DNA of 64,000 bases from Drechmeria coniospora (taxonomy: Eukaryota; Ascomycota; Sordariomycetes; Hypocreales; Ophiocordycipitaceae). Within the stretch, counting starts at the first letter, position 1, and each line of letters starts with the position of its first letter. Below, piece after piece: positions 9,374 through 21,100 of the stretch. The position numbers and the translations under genes were made by a program. Location of the stretch: the NCBI RefSeq assembly GCF_001625195.1, contig NC_054389.1, positions 5,576,520 to 5,640,519 on the forward strand. Direction: 5' to 3'. The notes beneath the pieces are model-generated. The model was not told the origin of the DNA. It worked only from the letters and a program-made list of their open reading frames with translations, and made no database searches.

Positions 9374-11251
9374 ATGTCCACGTCCTCGGCCGACGAGGAG
9401 CGGTCGGACGTCATCATCATTGACTCGTCAAGCGACGAAGAAGAGAGATTCGTCAAAGGGCAGAAGCGTTCCCGCGGAAGCAACGCGCACGACTCGGAAA
9501 GCATCTCGTCGGCGAGCAGCTCCCCTTCGCCCAAGAAGGCGCGGCGAAGCACCGTGTCGGAGTCCGAGGAAGGAGAGGTGGACGAGTCTGACGGCGGCAA
9601 AGGGAGGCAGGAAGACGTCGGAGGGCAATTGCAGGTGCCTTCCACCGCCTCGGCGGCGACAGACTCGCGGCAGGGCGCAGGAAGAAATGTCGCGGCGGTG
9701 CCGACGAGCTCCGTCGTCTTCGTCCCCCCCGACCCACCCACCTGGCAAGCCGATTCCCTCTCGTTCGAGCTTCCCGTCTTCACGGCCAAGAGGGCCGGAT
9801 CATGGCCTGCGAGGTTCAAGGACTGGACACAGCTCTTCTTCCATCACAACATCGCGCACGGCGCCGCCATCACACCGACCGTCGCCCTGGCGGCATACAC
9901 CCGATACCTCGACAGCCACAGCGGCCTCAAGGCGGGCAAGAGGAGGAGCGCCAAGCAAGCATCAAAGCAGTCGGAGCAGTCCGGCGCGTTGGAGAAGCAG
10001 CTCGAAATGTTCCGCGCGAATGGTGCCAACGGCCAGCTCATGAACGGGGCAAGCGCCGCGAAGGGCTCGACGACGGCACAGGCCGAGCCGGCAGGGTCCG
10101 TCGAGGGGGGTGACGGCGCGCATGGAGGAATGGCGGCGCCTGCACCGACAACGTCTGCGTCCGCCGCCGCCGCCGCCGCTCATGAGCTGGCGCAACGGCG
10201 GAGGTACTTCCCTTCCGGCGACGACGAATGCGTGGTGTGCTTGCGCTGCGCCCACGAGGGTCACATGGCGGCCGACTGCCCGAATGCCGCGTGCAGGTTC
10301 TGCCGCGACCAGGGGCATTGGGACATCCACTGCGAGACCAAGAGGCGATGCCAGAACTGTCGCCAGCTGGGCCACGCCGCGGCGTCGTGCGGCGAGAAGC
10401 TCAAGTTGACGGCGGCCGAAGGCTTGGCTTGCGCCTACTGCTGCGGATCCGACCACCTCGAGGACGACTGCCCCGACGTTTGGCGCTCCTTTCGCCCGGA
10501 GGCCGACGCCGTCCGCAAGGTCGTCGCCCTCCCCATTTCCTGCGCCGTCTGCGGCGGCGGGGACCACTGCCTCTCCGACTGCGCCGCGAGACGGCATCCG
10601 GCGCATGCCTCGTATCTGACGGCCACTCGGACGCGCTACCTGGACCCCGACTGCGGCATTTTGAGTATCGAGGGCGCCGCGGCCGAGTCAAACGGCGGAG
10701 ACCAGCCGCCGACGCGCCACGGCGAGTTCAAGGTGCGCGGCCACTCGGCTCGCAACACAAACGTCCACTACTCGGAGAGCGACGACTCGGCCTCTGAATT
10801 CCTCGACAACAGGCTGGTCAAGCAGAAGACGCAGGTCGGCCAGATGCGAATATCGAGCAACATAAAACCGCCGGCCGGAACGTACTCGAACCGCAGGCCA
10901 GGCAGAGGCGGCAGGAACGCGATGCCGCACGACGCCCAGCCCCCGCTGCCCCAGGGGCCCCCTCCTCCGGGGCGGCCACCGTCCGACGTGCGGCAGCCGT
11001 GGAACGCTCGGCTCAGGCCGAACCCGATGTCGCTGCCAGCGAAGCCGCCGGCACCGGCACGAGCCGAGGGCGCCGCGCGAGGCGCGAGGGGCCCGGCGCG
11101 AGGATACCACAACGTGCCGCCACCGCCGAGCGGGTCAGGTACGCGCGCGCAGGACGAGGGCAGGAACGGCAACGCGCGAGGCGGCTTCAGCTTTCGCGGT
11201 CGCGGACGGGGGGACAGGGGCAGGGGCAGAGGACGAGGTCGGGGCAAGTGA
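9374..11251 (+). CDS. Air1/Air2-like CCHC zinc-knuckle RNA-surveillance protein with RGG tail
   Basis: Single-exon frame of 625 residues starting at ATG 9374. The N-terminal ~60 residues are acidic and serine-rich with a basic PKKARR patch. Five CX2CX4HX4C zinc knuckles lie at about residues 289, 307, 326, 353 and 390 (for example CLRCAHEGHMAADC, CRFCRDQGHWDIHC, CQNCRQLGHAAASC). From about residue 490 the tail is Pro- and Arg/Gly-rich, ending in GRGRGDRGRGRGRGRGK. Known family: Air1/Air2 carry five such knuckles and are the RNA-binding subunits of the nuclear TRAMP polyadenylation complex that feeds RNA to the exosome. The acidic N-terminus and RGG tail make this protein longer than the yeast ones. 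Air identity is inferred from knuckle number and spacing; another zinc-knuckle RNA-binding protein is possible. Confidence 0.85.
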   Translation: MSTSSADEERSDVIIIDSSSDEEERFVKGQKRSRGSNAHDSESISSASSSPSPKKARRSTVSESEEGEVDESDGGKGRQEDVGGQLQVPSTASAATDSRQGAGRNVAAVPTSSVVFVPPDPPTWQADSLSFELPVFTAKRAGSWPARFKDWTQLFFHHNIAHGAAITPTVALAAYTRYLDSHSGLKAGKRRSAKQASKQSEQSGALEKQLEMFRANGANGQLMNGASAAKGSTTAQAEPAGSVEGGDGAHGGMAAPAPTTSASAAAAAAHELAQRRRYFPSGDDECVVCLRCAHEGHMAADCPNAACRFCRDQGHWDIHCETKRRCQNCRQLGHAAASCGEKLKLTAAEGLACAYCCGSDHLEDDCPDVWRSFRPEADAVRKVVALPISCAVCGGGDHCLSDCAARRHPAHASYLTATRTRYLDPDCGILSIEGAAAESNGGDQPPTRHGEFKVRGHSARNTNVHYSESDDSASEFLDNRLVKQKTQVGQMRISSNIKPPAGTYSNRRPGRGGRNAMPHDAQPPLPQGPPPPGRPPSDVRQPWNARLRPNPMSLPAKPPAPARAEGAARGARGPARGYHNVPPPPSGSGTRAQDEGRNGNARGGFSFRGRGRGDRGRGRGRGRGK

Positions 11252-13510
11252 GTGGGTGAAAGGAAGAGGCCGCGTGGCGGATGACAAATGGGCTCTCGCG
11301 AAAGACGACGAATGACGAGGTACATGTATACAGGGGCGTACGCTTTTGAGTTTCTGATACCCATGTACAACAAGCATTGCGCGATGTACATGTCTGAGGC
11401 TGTGCGAGCTGGTGCGGCAACAGGCGTGGTGGTGGGTGTGTAGCACACAAGCATAGCGGCGGACGTTGTGGTTGTCGCGGCGGGCAGCGGCGGTAGGCGG
11501 CATTGTGCGGAGTACCTGTGATTAGTGGGCGTACTTAGGATTAGGGGCACCGTGATGACTTCAGCATCTACCACCACTCACCGCACCCAAGTTTGCTCGC
11601 ACTGTAGAGTACTTGGCAAAGGAGCATGGTGATGGCGGGGGAGAACGAAAGAGCAATGCCTCGCAGGCATTTTCCACCAACACCACCAAACTGGCGAGGA
11701 TGCGAGACGGCAAGGAAGAGCGGGCTAGGCGAAATGCTCGACAGGTGACGACTCCCTGAGACTGTCGTATTTCGGTTGCGGCACAATGACTGACGGGTTG
11801 GGTTGGGAGCAGGCATCAGTGCTGGAGACGATTCGAGGCAGCATGGTCCATGTGCCGTACGATGCATGCAAGTGCTCGTTGAGGATGGGGGACGGAGTAC
11901 GAGTGCGTCGTGGAATTGAACAGACGGCTGTCCAGTCAGTTCCCTGATCGGCGGTGTGGTGGCGCGGGTTTACAAAACCCCGCGGCTCGAGCCGAGCTCG
12001 CGATGAGCCGTCCATTTGGATTTGTGCTACTCCCGTACGCCGTACTTGTGTGGGGTTTATGAGTATCCGGACTCCGTATAATCACTTGATAGGCACGGAG
12101 TATTGCTTGCACAATATATTGATCGTATTACCGGATACATGTACTCCGTACTACTTGCTCAGTACTCCGTACAATGCACCTCACTTATTACTTGTACTCC
12201 GTAATTACTTAGGACTTACTTACTAATGCACGGTGGAGTCGGTTCAAGCTGGTAATACCATGTGTGTTCTGTGCCTGCTACGCAAGTACTGGAGTCTGTA
12301 CTGTAGATATGTGCGTGCACCTACTGTACATACGCAGTAACCAAAGGCTGTAAGTGTCGATGATAGAACTAAAGTTTAGGTACGGAGCACTCATCCCTAA
12401 CGATAGGAACCTGGTGTACTTGAACTCCAGAGTTTCCTGCACTGCCCCTACGTGTACATGTCTCGAGTGCAGGTTCTCCGTACGGATACTGTATTGCAAG
12501 TATTACATGTTGGTGTGCGTGCAAGGACAATTAAGTACTAGTACTTTGGTACCGTTGTTCGGAGTACGGAGTACCCCCTAATTACGGCAAGGTTAGTACC
12601 CTACGGCAAGGTACCGGAGCACTGTAACAAGCTCTCGGCATGACCCGTCCCGCAGTTCTGCAGCTCAACGCCGTGCCTACCACTACCTAGCTACTATGTA
12701 CTCCGTACCTAATTACCTTAGTACCTACTAACTCCGTACTTAAGTAGGTACCTCCTAGTATTCCAAGGTGGCCAAGTGCCAGTACTGGCATCTACCGCTC
12801 CGTCGTACTGGTGCTTGTAATAATCATTATTAATAATACCTCGTTCACACATACTTACACACATGCACGGATGCGGTACTTGGAGATACATGCACATCTC
12901 CCGCTTGGTCACCTGCAACCTGCACCGCAACGCTGTGCACAGCAGTCGCTGCACGCGAGAAACCAATGGAGGCCATCGACGCGTTACCAGACGCGCTCGC
13001 CGCGAGACAGGAGTATCCGGATCAACGTGCCTACTGGATGAACAAGTGCCTAGCCGCATACGCTGAGACGGCTTCGGTGCGAGCAGTGCCAGTCGCTTTC
13101 CTGCAAGTCGAAGGAACCAAAGGACGAACGGAACATCTCGCGAAGCTCCATCGCGTCACGGGTGCCGTGGCGTGCCATGAGTGCCATGGCTGCATGGACA
13201 GACTGGATGACCGACAAATGGACGGATGGACGACGGCCGAGGTCCGGTGAAGCAGGAGGAGAGAGCCGGGTATCCATCTTGGCTGGCCGTTGTGACCTTG
13301 AATCCTGGGTTTGGGCTATGAGATGCCACCTATGAATGGGCCCAGCACACGCTCCAGTCCAGTCGGGCATGACCACCTCACCACGCGGCGGCGAGTGATG
13401 CAAACGAAAACGGCAGCGAAACCATCTGTTGACTCGACAACCTCCACGCGGGGAAGGAAGCCGAGGAAAGCACTCGGCGAACCAACGACACACCAACAAC
13501 GGTCTGCAAG
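11252..13510. other. 2.3-kb intergenic gap
   Basis: The 3' flank of the zinc-knuckle gene, then a GTACTCCGTAC island from about 12040 to 12760, then the upstream region of the F-box-like gene. A near-perfect hairpin lies at about 11963-11986 (CGCGGGTTT, short loop, AAACCCCGCG). No gene recognised. Confidence 0.55.
12040..12760. repeat. GTACTCCGTAC-type repeat island
   Basis: Same word family as the island at 6720-8960: tactccgta/tacggagta with aagtact and tacatgta words in both orientations. It lies between the zinc-knuckle and F-box-like genes. Confidence 0.75.
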
Positions 13511-15550
13511 ATGGCGGGGGTGAGACGACGAGGCGGCAAGCACGCAGGTCATGTCGATGCCGCAGACATCTCGACGAACGAAAGACTATTCCTCGCCGTC
13601 CTCGGCTCCCGCGAGGGCCAGTCCTGCCTCGCCTCTCATCTATCTGTTCTCGACCTCGGCGCCCTCCGCGCCTCCTCGTCGGCCTGCTGCAGCCTGCTCA
13701 CCAAGCGCCTCTTTGCTCGCATCACCGTCACCTTCACGCCGGTCACCTTCACCCGACCGTCGCGCATGGCTGCCCTCGGCCGCGTTGGCCATCATGTCGA
13801 GCATCTGACCTTCCACCTGGCCCATTCGGACGCCACCTTCCTGCCGCCCTTGGTCGACCCGGTCAGCGGCCGGGAGGTCGCCTTCCTGTACTCTCCGCAC
13901 ACGAGCACGGATTCGGCCCTGGCGAGGCCCAAGTACGCAACCGCCGAGCTCGCCGAGATGCTGACCGATCAGTACCCTCCGCTCTTCCACGCCGCCACCA
14001 ACGTGCCGAGCTTCATCGGCGCGCTGCGGCCCTTGTCCAACATTCGCCACCTGACCATCCGTTGTCCCGGCCAGGATCCGCGCGAGCGTTACAGGCGAGA
14101 CATTGTCGACTACGCCCTCGTCAGCCTGCGCATCGCCGTCGAGCGTGCGCCGCTGACGAGGCTGACGAAGCTGTCGCTCCTTTCCCTTCACCCGGCGGCC
14201 TTCAACTACCTTCGCCACACGCCCGGCATCGGCTCCGTGCCCTCGGCCGGACGGCGGTGGAGGCAGATCAGGAAGCTGCGCCTCTCGGTCGCCGCCTGGG
14301 ACTTTTACGGCCCATCGCCCGGTCTCGACCAACTGAAGGTTATGGACGACTATATCCGCCACCTGGCGCCCGCCCTCGACAGGTTCGAGTTCACCTGGCT
14401 CGGCGGCAAGGGACCCTGCCCTGTTGCCCTCGCCGCCGATCCGCTGTTCGCTCCGCCGCAGGCCTCCAAGAAGCTCTTCCGGGAGGTCACGTCGTTCATG
14501 TCGCCGCTGCCGGCGCCGCCGTCCCGAGCGCCCATCCACTTCCTGCAGTTGCGGCACCTACGGCTGCGGAACACGACCATGAACGCGCAGCAGCTGAGCG
14601 AGCTCATCGGCCTGCACCGCACCACGGTCCATGAGTTCGACTTTGAGAATGTTGTCCTGATGCGCAACGACAGCTGGGACGAAGCACTGGCGCCCGTCGT
14701 GGGGGATGATGCGTGGGTGACAAGCAGCGCACCCGCACCTACAGCTTCCGAGCCCGGCTTCGTCGCGAACGATGCTTCAGAGGTACTACCTTGTCCGAGC
14801 GCCGCCGCCGTCGCCGCTGCGGCTGCAAGCCGCCGTCTGCTTGGTGCAGATCTTGATGGGCAACGGGGTGGGCAGTGGTGTAGGCAGTGCCACGATGGCC
14901 ATGATGTTCAGCTCGAGGCGGCTACGCAGTATTATGATGAGACGACGAGCATCACGACCAAGCTCAAGAAGAAACGGCGTCGTCGGCGCCGTCGCAAGAG
15001 TCACCACCGCCCCAACAGTCGTGGCGACGAGAACGGGGCCAAGTGTCCCCGCTCGAATCCCGTCACCTCCTCGTCCGCCTCAGCCCATGGGAGAAAGCGG
15101 TCACATTCCACGGGCGAGCGCCGGGAGGAATCTCGCCCTGCGGTCCTGCATGAATCTACCATGGCCGCCGCCGTGCTCGCCCCTTTGCCCCGGCCCATAC
15201 TCCTCCAACCCACCATCTACCGCCCACCCGCCCACCAGACGGGTGCTCCCCACGAGGAGGGCATATCTAGCATCCACCGCGACACGAAGCGGGAGGAAGC
15301 TCACCGGCTGCTCGCCGAGGACGCCTCCGCGCGTGTCAGTGCCCTCCAGAAGGCAAAGAAAGCCGTGCTGTCGAAGCTCAGCAGGGAGTGTTGCGGCAGG
15401 CCTACGCGCGGAGCGACCGCAGATGCCGTGACCGCCTGTCGGCTCATGTCCCGTGGGGATTTCTACTACGGCTGCGGCAAGGAGGTGATCGAGGACCGGA
15501 CATTATCAAGCCAGAGCGTGCTGGTGCCCCTGATTTTACGCAGGTCGTGA
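13511..15550 (+). CDS. Uncharacterised F-box/LRR-like protein with basic C-terminal region
   Basis: Single open frame of 679 residues from ATG 13511. Residues about 15-75 (ERLFLAVLGS, then LSVLDLGALRASSSACCSL and LFARITVTF) resemble the degenerate F-box and following segment of fungal F-box/LRR-like proteins. Residues about 90-390 hold spaced Leu-rich strands (HHVEHLTFHL, IRHLTIRCPG, LTKLSLLSL, IRKLRLSV, LRHLRLRN), consistent with irregular leucine-rich repeats. After about residue 410 the sequence becomes low-complexity, with a strongly basic stretch KLKKKRRRRRRRK that could be a nuclear signal. I do not recognise a specific orthologue. The last ~150 residues could contain an unrecognised intron, since composition changes but the frame stays open. 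A role as a ubiquitin-ligase substrate adaptor would be inference only. Confidence 0.7.
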   Translation: MAGVRRRGGKHAGHVDAADISTNERLFLAVLGSREGQSCLASHLSVLDLGALRASSSACCSLLTKRLFARITVTFTPVTFTRPSRMAALGRVGHHVEHLTFHLAHSDATFLPPLVDPVSGREVAFLYSPHTSTDSALARPKYATAELAEMLTDQYPPLFHAATNVPSFIGALRPLSNIRHLTIRCPGQDPRERYRRDIVDYALVSLRIAVERAPLTRLTKLSLLSLHPAAFNYLRHTPGIGSVPSAGRRWRQIRKLRLSVAAWDFYGPSPGLDQLKVMDDYIRHLAPALDRFEFTWLGGKGPCPVALAADPLFAPPQASKKLFREVTSFMSPLPAPPSRAPIHFLQLRHLRLRNTTMNAQQLSELIGLHRTTVHEFDFENVVLMRNDSWDEALAPVVGDDAWVTSSAPAPTASEPGFVANDASEVLPCPSAAAVAAAAASRRLLGADLDGQRGGQWCRQCHDGHDVQLEAATQYYDETTSITTKLKKKRRRRRRRKSHHRPNSRGDENGAKCPRSNPVTSSSASAHGRKRSHSTGERREESRPAVLHESTMAAAVLAPLPRPILLQPTIYRPPAHQTGAPHEEGISSIHRDTKREEAHRLLAEDASARVSALQKAKKAVLSKLSRECCGRPTRGATADAVTACRLMSRGDFYYGCGKEVIEDRTLSSQSVLVPLILRRS

Positions 15551-18185
15551 CAAACAGGCGCGCCGCGGAACCGGCATGAAATCGCTACGCCCAAGCTATG
15601 CCATATGATGAATTTTCGACATGAATTACGATCTTGTTTTCCTCTACATGTACTCCGTACATCCTGAGCGATATGGAGATTCGAGAGGAGGAGGGGGGGG
15701 TGCTCGTCAACGCGTCCTTCCTGGGGGATACCTGGCGTGGTTTGTTTAGTATCAGCACTTAGTTACACACAGATATATGTCACGGTGTACATATAGTACG
15801 GGGCAGGTACGGAGAACAACCCCCCCCCCCCCCAGGTATATCATTTGTGATTTGTGAGAGAGAGAGCGTTAGGACATAGAGGTGGCTGGGAACTTTGCCA
15901 CTGCTGCCAAGATTCCATGTCCTATAGTCGACTGTGGAAGAAAAAACGAGCGATGGGAGAGCACTTGAATGAACTCGCCAGGGACTGGTGATGCCTAGCA
16001 TGGCCCGTTCGTGCCGACGATGCCATACTATGTACACCTAATAAGAGTACACGGGGATAGGTTGCACTGGCCAGGCTTCCCAATATAATCAAAAACCTCA
16101 CGATGCCGATCATGACAACGTTGGGCAGCCCTCCGAATCGAGTATGGTTCATCGATGGAATCACAGCTGGGATGAAAGGCTGGTACTGAAAGCGTCAGTT
16201 ATTTGCCGTAATACTGGATCCAACCTTTTCCAGGCCAATATAGTACGGAGAACTCCGTGCATAGTATTACTTACTTGCATGGGGGAGGTTGTGCCACGAC
16301 GATTAGCGACACACGACTCCCCGACTCCACCTCGCCATCATTTACTTGTACTCGTTGCAATGCAAAGGTCGGCATCATCGTGACGGTGCCATCAGCTGAT
16401 GTCACTTTCTGCAGGTGCTGGCAACTCGTTAGTCATCGAAATCGTCGTTGCCCTGCGCACGTGACGGTCTTTCTCACTATCATTTTGATCATTGATCCTT
16501 TCCAATTCTCTATTCTCAACTCGACTCAACCCTTCCTGCCGCGCGTACCCTTGCAGGCATGTTGGCTGGGACCCATGCACGACGCATGCCGTACAAGCTC
16601 AGGTACAGGTACGCACACACGTTCAAGCCATTGCTTTGATTGCTGTCGTCGTAATACAGCCCTGACAGGGACGGCTGTGCCATGGGATACAACCTCGCGT
16701 GCAAAGGTTGATTGGCCAATCCCTTCACCATCCCTCTCGTCAACGGCTGAAGATCCCGGTTTCAGTTGAGGCTGCACCTGGCTGGCTTCAGCACCGTTCC
16801 TCGTCCTCGGCTTGGCCCCAGAATCCATCATTTACGACATGAACGGCCATGCCGAGAGACGACTGAAATGACGGCCAATGGCCAGCTTGGCCACTTGGGT
16901 CCGGCTCGTCGATCCCCTTCCTCGCATTACCCCTCTTGGGGGCCGCATCGTTTCCATGTCGGGGAGTTGACTCTGCTGATGAGGTTGCTGCATCGGCAAC
17001 GTCGACGAGCCCTTTCTCGGCGGGCTGGCTGCCCTCCCACGACAAACTCTCTTCATGCACGTCTGGCAACGCCAACAAGCACGAGACGGAGAGACGCAGT
17101 TTCGACTAAATGCACAACCGACGGCACCTGACTCTGCCAAGCTGCACGCTTGTGGCGTCTCCTCGTCACAGACACTCTTGGTCCTCCAACGCCCACTGGC
17201 CGGCCCTATTATGGCCAACAGCCGATGCAGCTGGGAAATAATATGCCTCGGTCCGCTTCTGAGCAATCATCCATGTTTCACTCCCGCATGCGAGACGATG
17301 TCATCTGGCCCTGGGGGTGTCGAGCTACATGACGCCCTCCAACCAGCTCGGAGAAATCACCTTGCACGCATGTGCATACACACACACACGCCTACGTGCA
17401 ACTTTATCTACCCCAAGATGCATTTGCTGCGTCGGCAGCACAAGCTACTGCATGACAGAGGTGGTTCCTCCGCCCGCCCCTCCTTCTCCCTCGCGCCGCT
17501 CCCCGCGCCCCCCTTTTCCGTCTTCAGCATGTCTACTTGGTAATACGCTGCATACCTGCATGGATACGTTCGGTGCCCGTACCGGGCCGCGGCAGTCGTC
17601 GTCCAGGATCAAGGATGGTATATGACCTCCCGGTCGAGTTCGCGCGGGAGCTTGCATTCTGCCGTCAGCCAAGCGCCTGAACGCGCACCCGATTCGGCCG
17701 TTTGAAATACGACACGCGATCCTTGCCTCGTAAAATACGAAGGTCTAGGACGCCAAAGCAATATTGGGCCCATGATTATGGCAAGTGTCTTAGAATCTTC
17801 TGACATACATTGCTCAATAACGTAATTTGTACTTGTCCAGGCCGTCCACGCCGCTCTGGCGACAGGCCCAAAGCAGATGAGATTGGCACCAAGCCGAACG
17901 CTGTAGTGAGACCGAGCAGCGTTGACCGACCCGCTCCGCGAGGCCTGGCATGATCACCATGTCAACTCGATGTCGTGCGGAGCCGAGATGACCGACTTCC
18001 TGAGAGAACGGCTCGGTAGCTGCGGGGATATCTTCACGATCGGCTTGCGCTCCGTGTATAAAGCGGCATGAAGACCCGGGCCGGAGCTGTGAGAGCTCGA
18101 CAACTCTACCAAGCGCCGGATAAAGGTCGTGTTGGATGCCTCCCCATACCTACAATAGTTTATCGAAATTTTCGTCGTCGTCGGA
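15551..18185. other. 2.6-kb intergenic region upstream of the NRPS
   Basis: Contains a 14-base C run at about 15820-15833, a few GTACTCCGTAC words (15650, 16240), and CT-rich stretches near 17470-17520. Open frames on both strands are under 175 residues, overlap one another, and show no recognised domain. The last part is the NRPS promoter. Confidence 0.5.
18057..18062 (+). promoter_or_regulatory. Candidate TATA box of the NRPS gene
   Basis: TATAAA lies 124 bp before the NRPS ATG at 18186. An ATG at 18068 in another frame would open an 82-codon upstream frame overlapping the NRPS start, unless transcription begins downstream of it. Placement is by sequence only. Confidence 0.35.
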
Positions 18186-21100
18186 ATGCGCCGTTCACTC
18201 GACCACGCATCCTCCTGCGTCACCGAGGCTCAGGGGCCCTGGACTCTCGACCATGTCTGGGCCGCAAACTCGTTCGTGCCAGAGGCTATAGAGGCTTGTG
18301 TTCACAGTCTTATTAAGCGAGTTGTCTGCCAAAAGCCGGCCTCCATCGCCATCCGATCGCGGGACGGCGACCTGACGTATTCGCAACTGGACCGCCAATC
18401 CAGCAACCTGGCGTATCAGTTGCTTTATCGAGGCGTCCGGAAAGGCACCACGGCCGTGTTGTGCTTCGACGACTCCTCGCTGCTGGCACCAATCGCCGCT
18501 CTTGCGGTGTCCAAGACAGGCGCTGCGCTGATGGCATTGGATATCACCATGCCTCACGACCAGCTACAGCCCATCATGGCCCAAGTACAATCGCCTCTTT
18601 TCATATCATCCGCGGACAGCGCCCATATTGTGCGCCGATTTGGCGCAGACAATCTCCTACTCATCGATCATGGCCTGCTCTCCGAATCAACGCTATTCAC
18701 CTTGAAGCCTCTCCACGAGCTCCCGGTCGTTAGTCCCTTGGACATCCTCTACCTTGCCTTTACCTCGGGCTTTTCCCCGAACCCCGAATCAGGCAAGAAA
18801 ATCAAAGGAGCTGCCGTGACGCATCAAAACGTTAGCAGTGCGGCCGTTTATCAACAGCACCTCGGTTCGATATTCACAAACACATTTTGCAGCTACGACT
18901 CGGCCCCCCCGGGATCGTATTTGGCATGGTCTATCTTTTTCTACAATTTGATCGCTGGCAGTTGTCTTTGCCTGCCTGGTGCTGTCGAACAGTCGGGCCA
19001 GGTTGAGCCACCCATCAAGGAGCCCACCCCTTGCACAATTGTTGCCATGGCTCAGATGCTGGATCCGTCCAAGACCCATGACTTGTTACAGCACTTCGGT
19101 ACCAAGATTCAAAGCAAACCCGTAGATGATGAGGTAGTCCCCGATGCCGAAAGCATACCGCAAAATGAGGCTCTCGAGGCCAGAAACGAAGCCTCAGAAT
19201 TAATCCTTCATCCAGGGCCTGGGATTCTCACCTGGGTAGTTGACGTGGTCGATCCGAACATACTGTCTCCCATTGGGGCCGTCGGTGAGCTGTGCCTCGA
19301 AGGGCCGCTCCTTGGCCAGGATCATCTCAGCACCTCTGACCGCATTTCATCCTCACGATTCTGGAGAGATCCTTGCTGGCTCCTCCGTGGTTCTGATGCC
19401 ATTCCAGGTCGTTACAGTTGGGTCTATCGCACCGGTGTCCTTGCGCGATACCTCCCAGATGGACGGCTTGCCCATGTGGGATATCGGCCACTTGACAATG
19501 ACAAGGACAGCGATGCATCAAGCTCTCAGAACGACTCAGGGCTGGATCTGAAGCTCAACGACGACGAAATCGGCATCAACATGCAGCTCAGCTTGGGAAG
19601 TCAATCACCAAAGCCCACACCGAGTGATCTGTCCGACGGGTATGTCTTGATGTCTGAGGTGGATATGAACCTTTCCGACCCCAACCTTGGCCCCGAAGCG
19701 CCTTTGCCGTTCTCACTGCTCGATCCTTCTATGAATAAGGAGGAATTAGTGTCCAATACTGCTCATATCTGCCACGTGAGTGCCTCCCAGATTGTCGACA
19801 TGATGCCGTGCACTCCACTTCAAGAGGGATTAATTGCGCTCACTACAATTCGGCCGGGTGACTACGTGGCAAAAAACGAGTTCGAAATTGGTGAAAAGGT
19901 AGATGTGGATAAGCTTCGCCTAGCTTGGAATCAAACTGTGGCTACGAACCCGATACTGCGCACTAGGGTTGTCAGTCTGCCTATTTCAGGGGTTCACGTT
20001 CTCCTGCAAGTTGTGCTTGATGACGACATATCGTGGAACTGTGGTGAAGATCAGCGTCATGACGAAGAGCAGGAGGCTGAAAGTGAGCGGCCGATGGGTC
20101 TGGGTACGCGTCTCACTCGACTATGCCTTGCCGAAACGGCAGCTGGGGTTCGTCGTCTTACCTGGGAGATTCATCACGCCCTGTACGACGGCTGGAGCTT
20201 GCCCCTTCTGTTAAAAGAGGTCGAGAACGCGTACTTCAACCGGCCGAGTTTATGCCTCCAGCCGATGGCAACTTTTATTAAGCACATTCTGAGCCGGAAC
20301 GAGGCTGCCGAATCAGCCTTCTGGCAGGCGTACTTTCAAAACACCAATGGCAGCCAATTCCCGCCCGAAAAGCCAGGTTACCACGCTCAACCAGACAGCC
20401 AGATAACATCGGAGGTCTCGGGTTTAGCTTGGGGTCATGGGGACTATACACCAGCCACGATTGTCAGAGCTGCCTGGGCAGTTGCCATTGCCAACGCGCT
20501 TGGCTCAGACGAGGCCCTCTTTGGCGCAACAGTTACCGGCCGCCAAGCACCCTTGGCAGGCATCGAGATCGTGGCCGGTCCCACGATTGCGACTGTTCCT
20601 GTTAGAGTATCAGTAAACTGGGATGCTAGATTCGACAATCTGCTCAATGCAGTGCAACGCGAAGCTGCGGATATGATCCCGTACGAGCAAACCGGCCTAT
20701 CTAAGATTTCTCGCATTAGCGACGATTCCGCCATTGGATGCAAGTTTCAGTCACTATTGGTAGTACAGCCTGCTGATGGCGATGGTGTGCTTGATGAGCG
20801 CGAGCCATTCCTGACCGAAGTTGTGGACGGAGAGAGCCTTTTCACCTCGGACACGTACGCAATCGTGGTGGAGTGTCAGCTAGGCTCAGACAGTGTCGAT
20901 CTGCGGATTGCCTTTGACTCGAGTATAGTTTCCCGCAATCGGATGGATTTCGTCACACAGAATTTTGAGTTTGCCCTCCGTCAGTTGTCCGATACTTGTC
21001 AGGGGAAGCTGCGTCTCCGCTGTATCCAGGACGAGCTCTGGGACTTGCACCAAGCCTGGGCCTGGAATGATGTAGTACCAGAGGCGTTCCCGCGCTGCAT

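Noticed and set aside
10768..11577. 269-residue minus-strand frame opposite the zinc-knuckle gene
   Set aside because: Antisense of the RGG/Pro-rich tail; Pro/Arg composition typical of GC-rich shadow frames.
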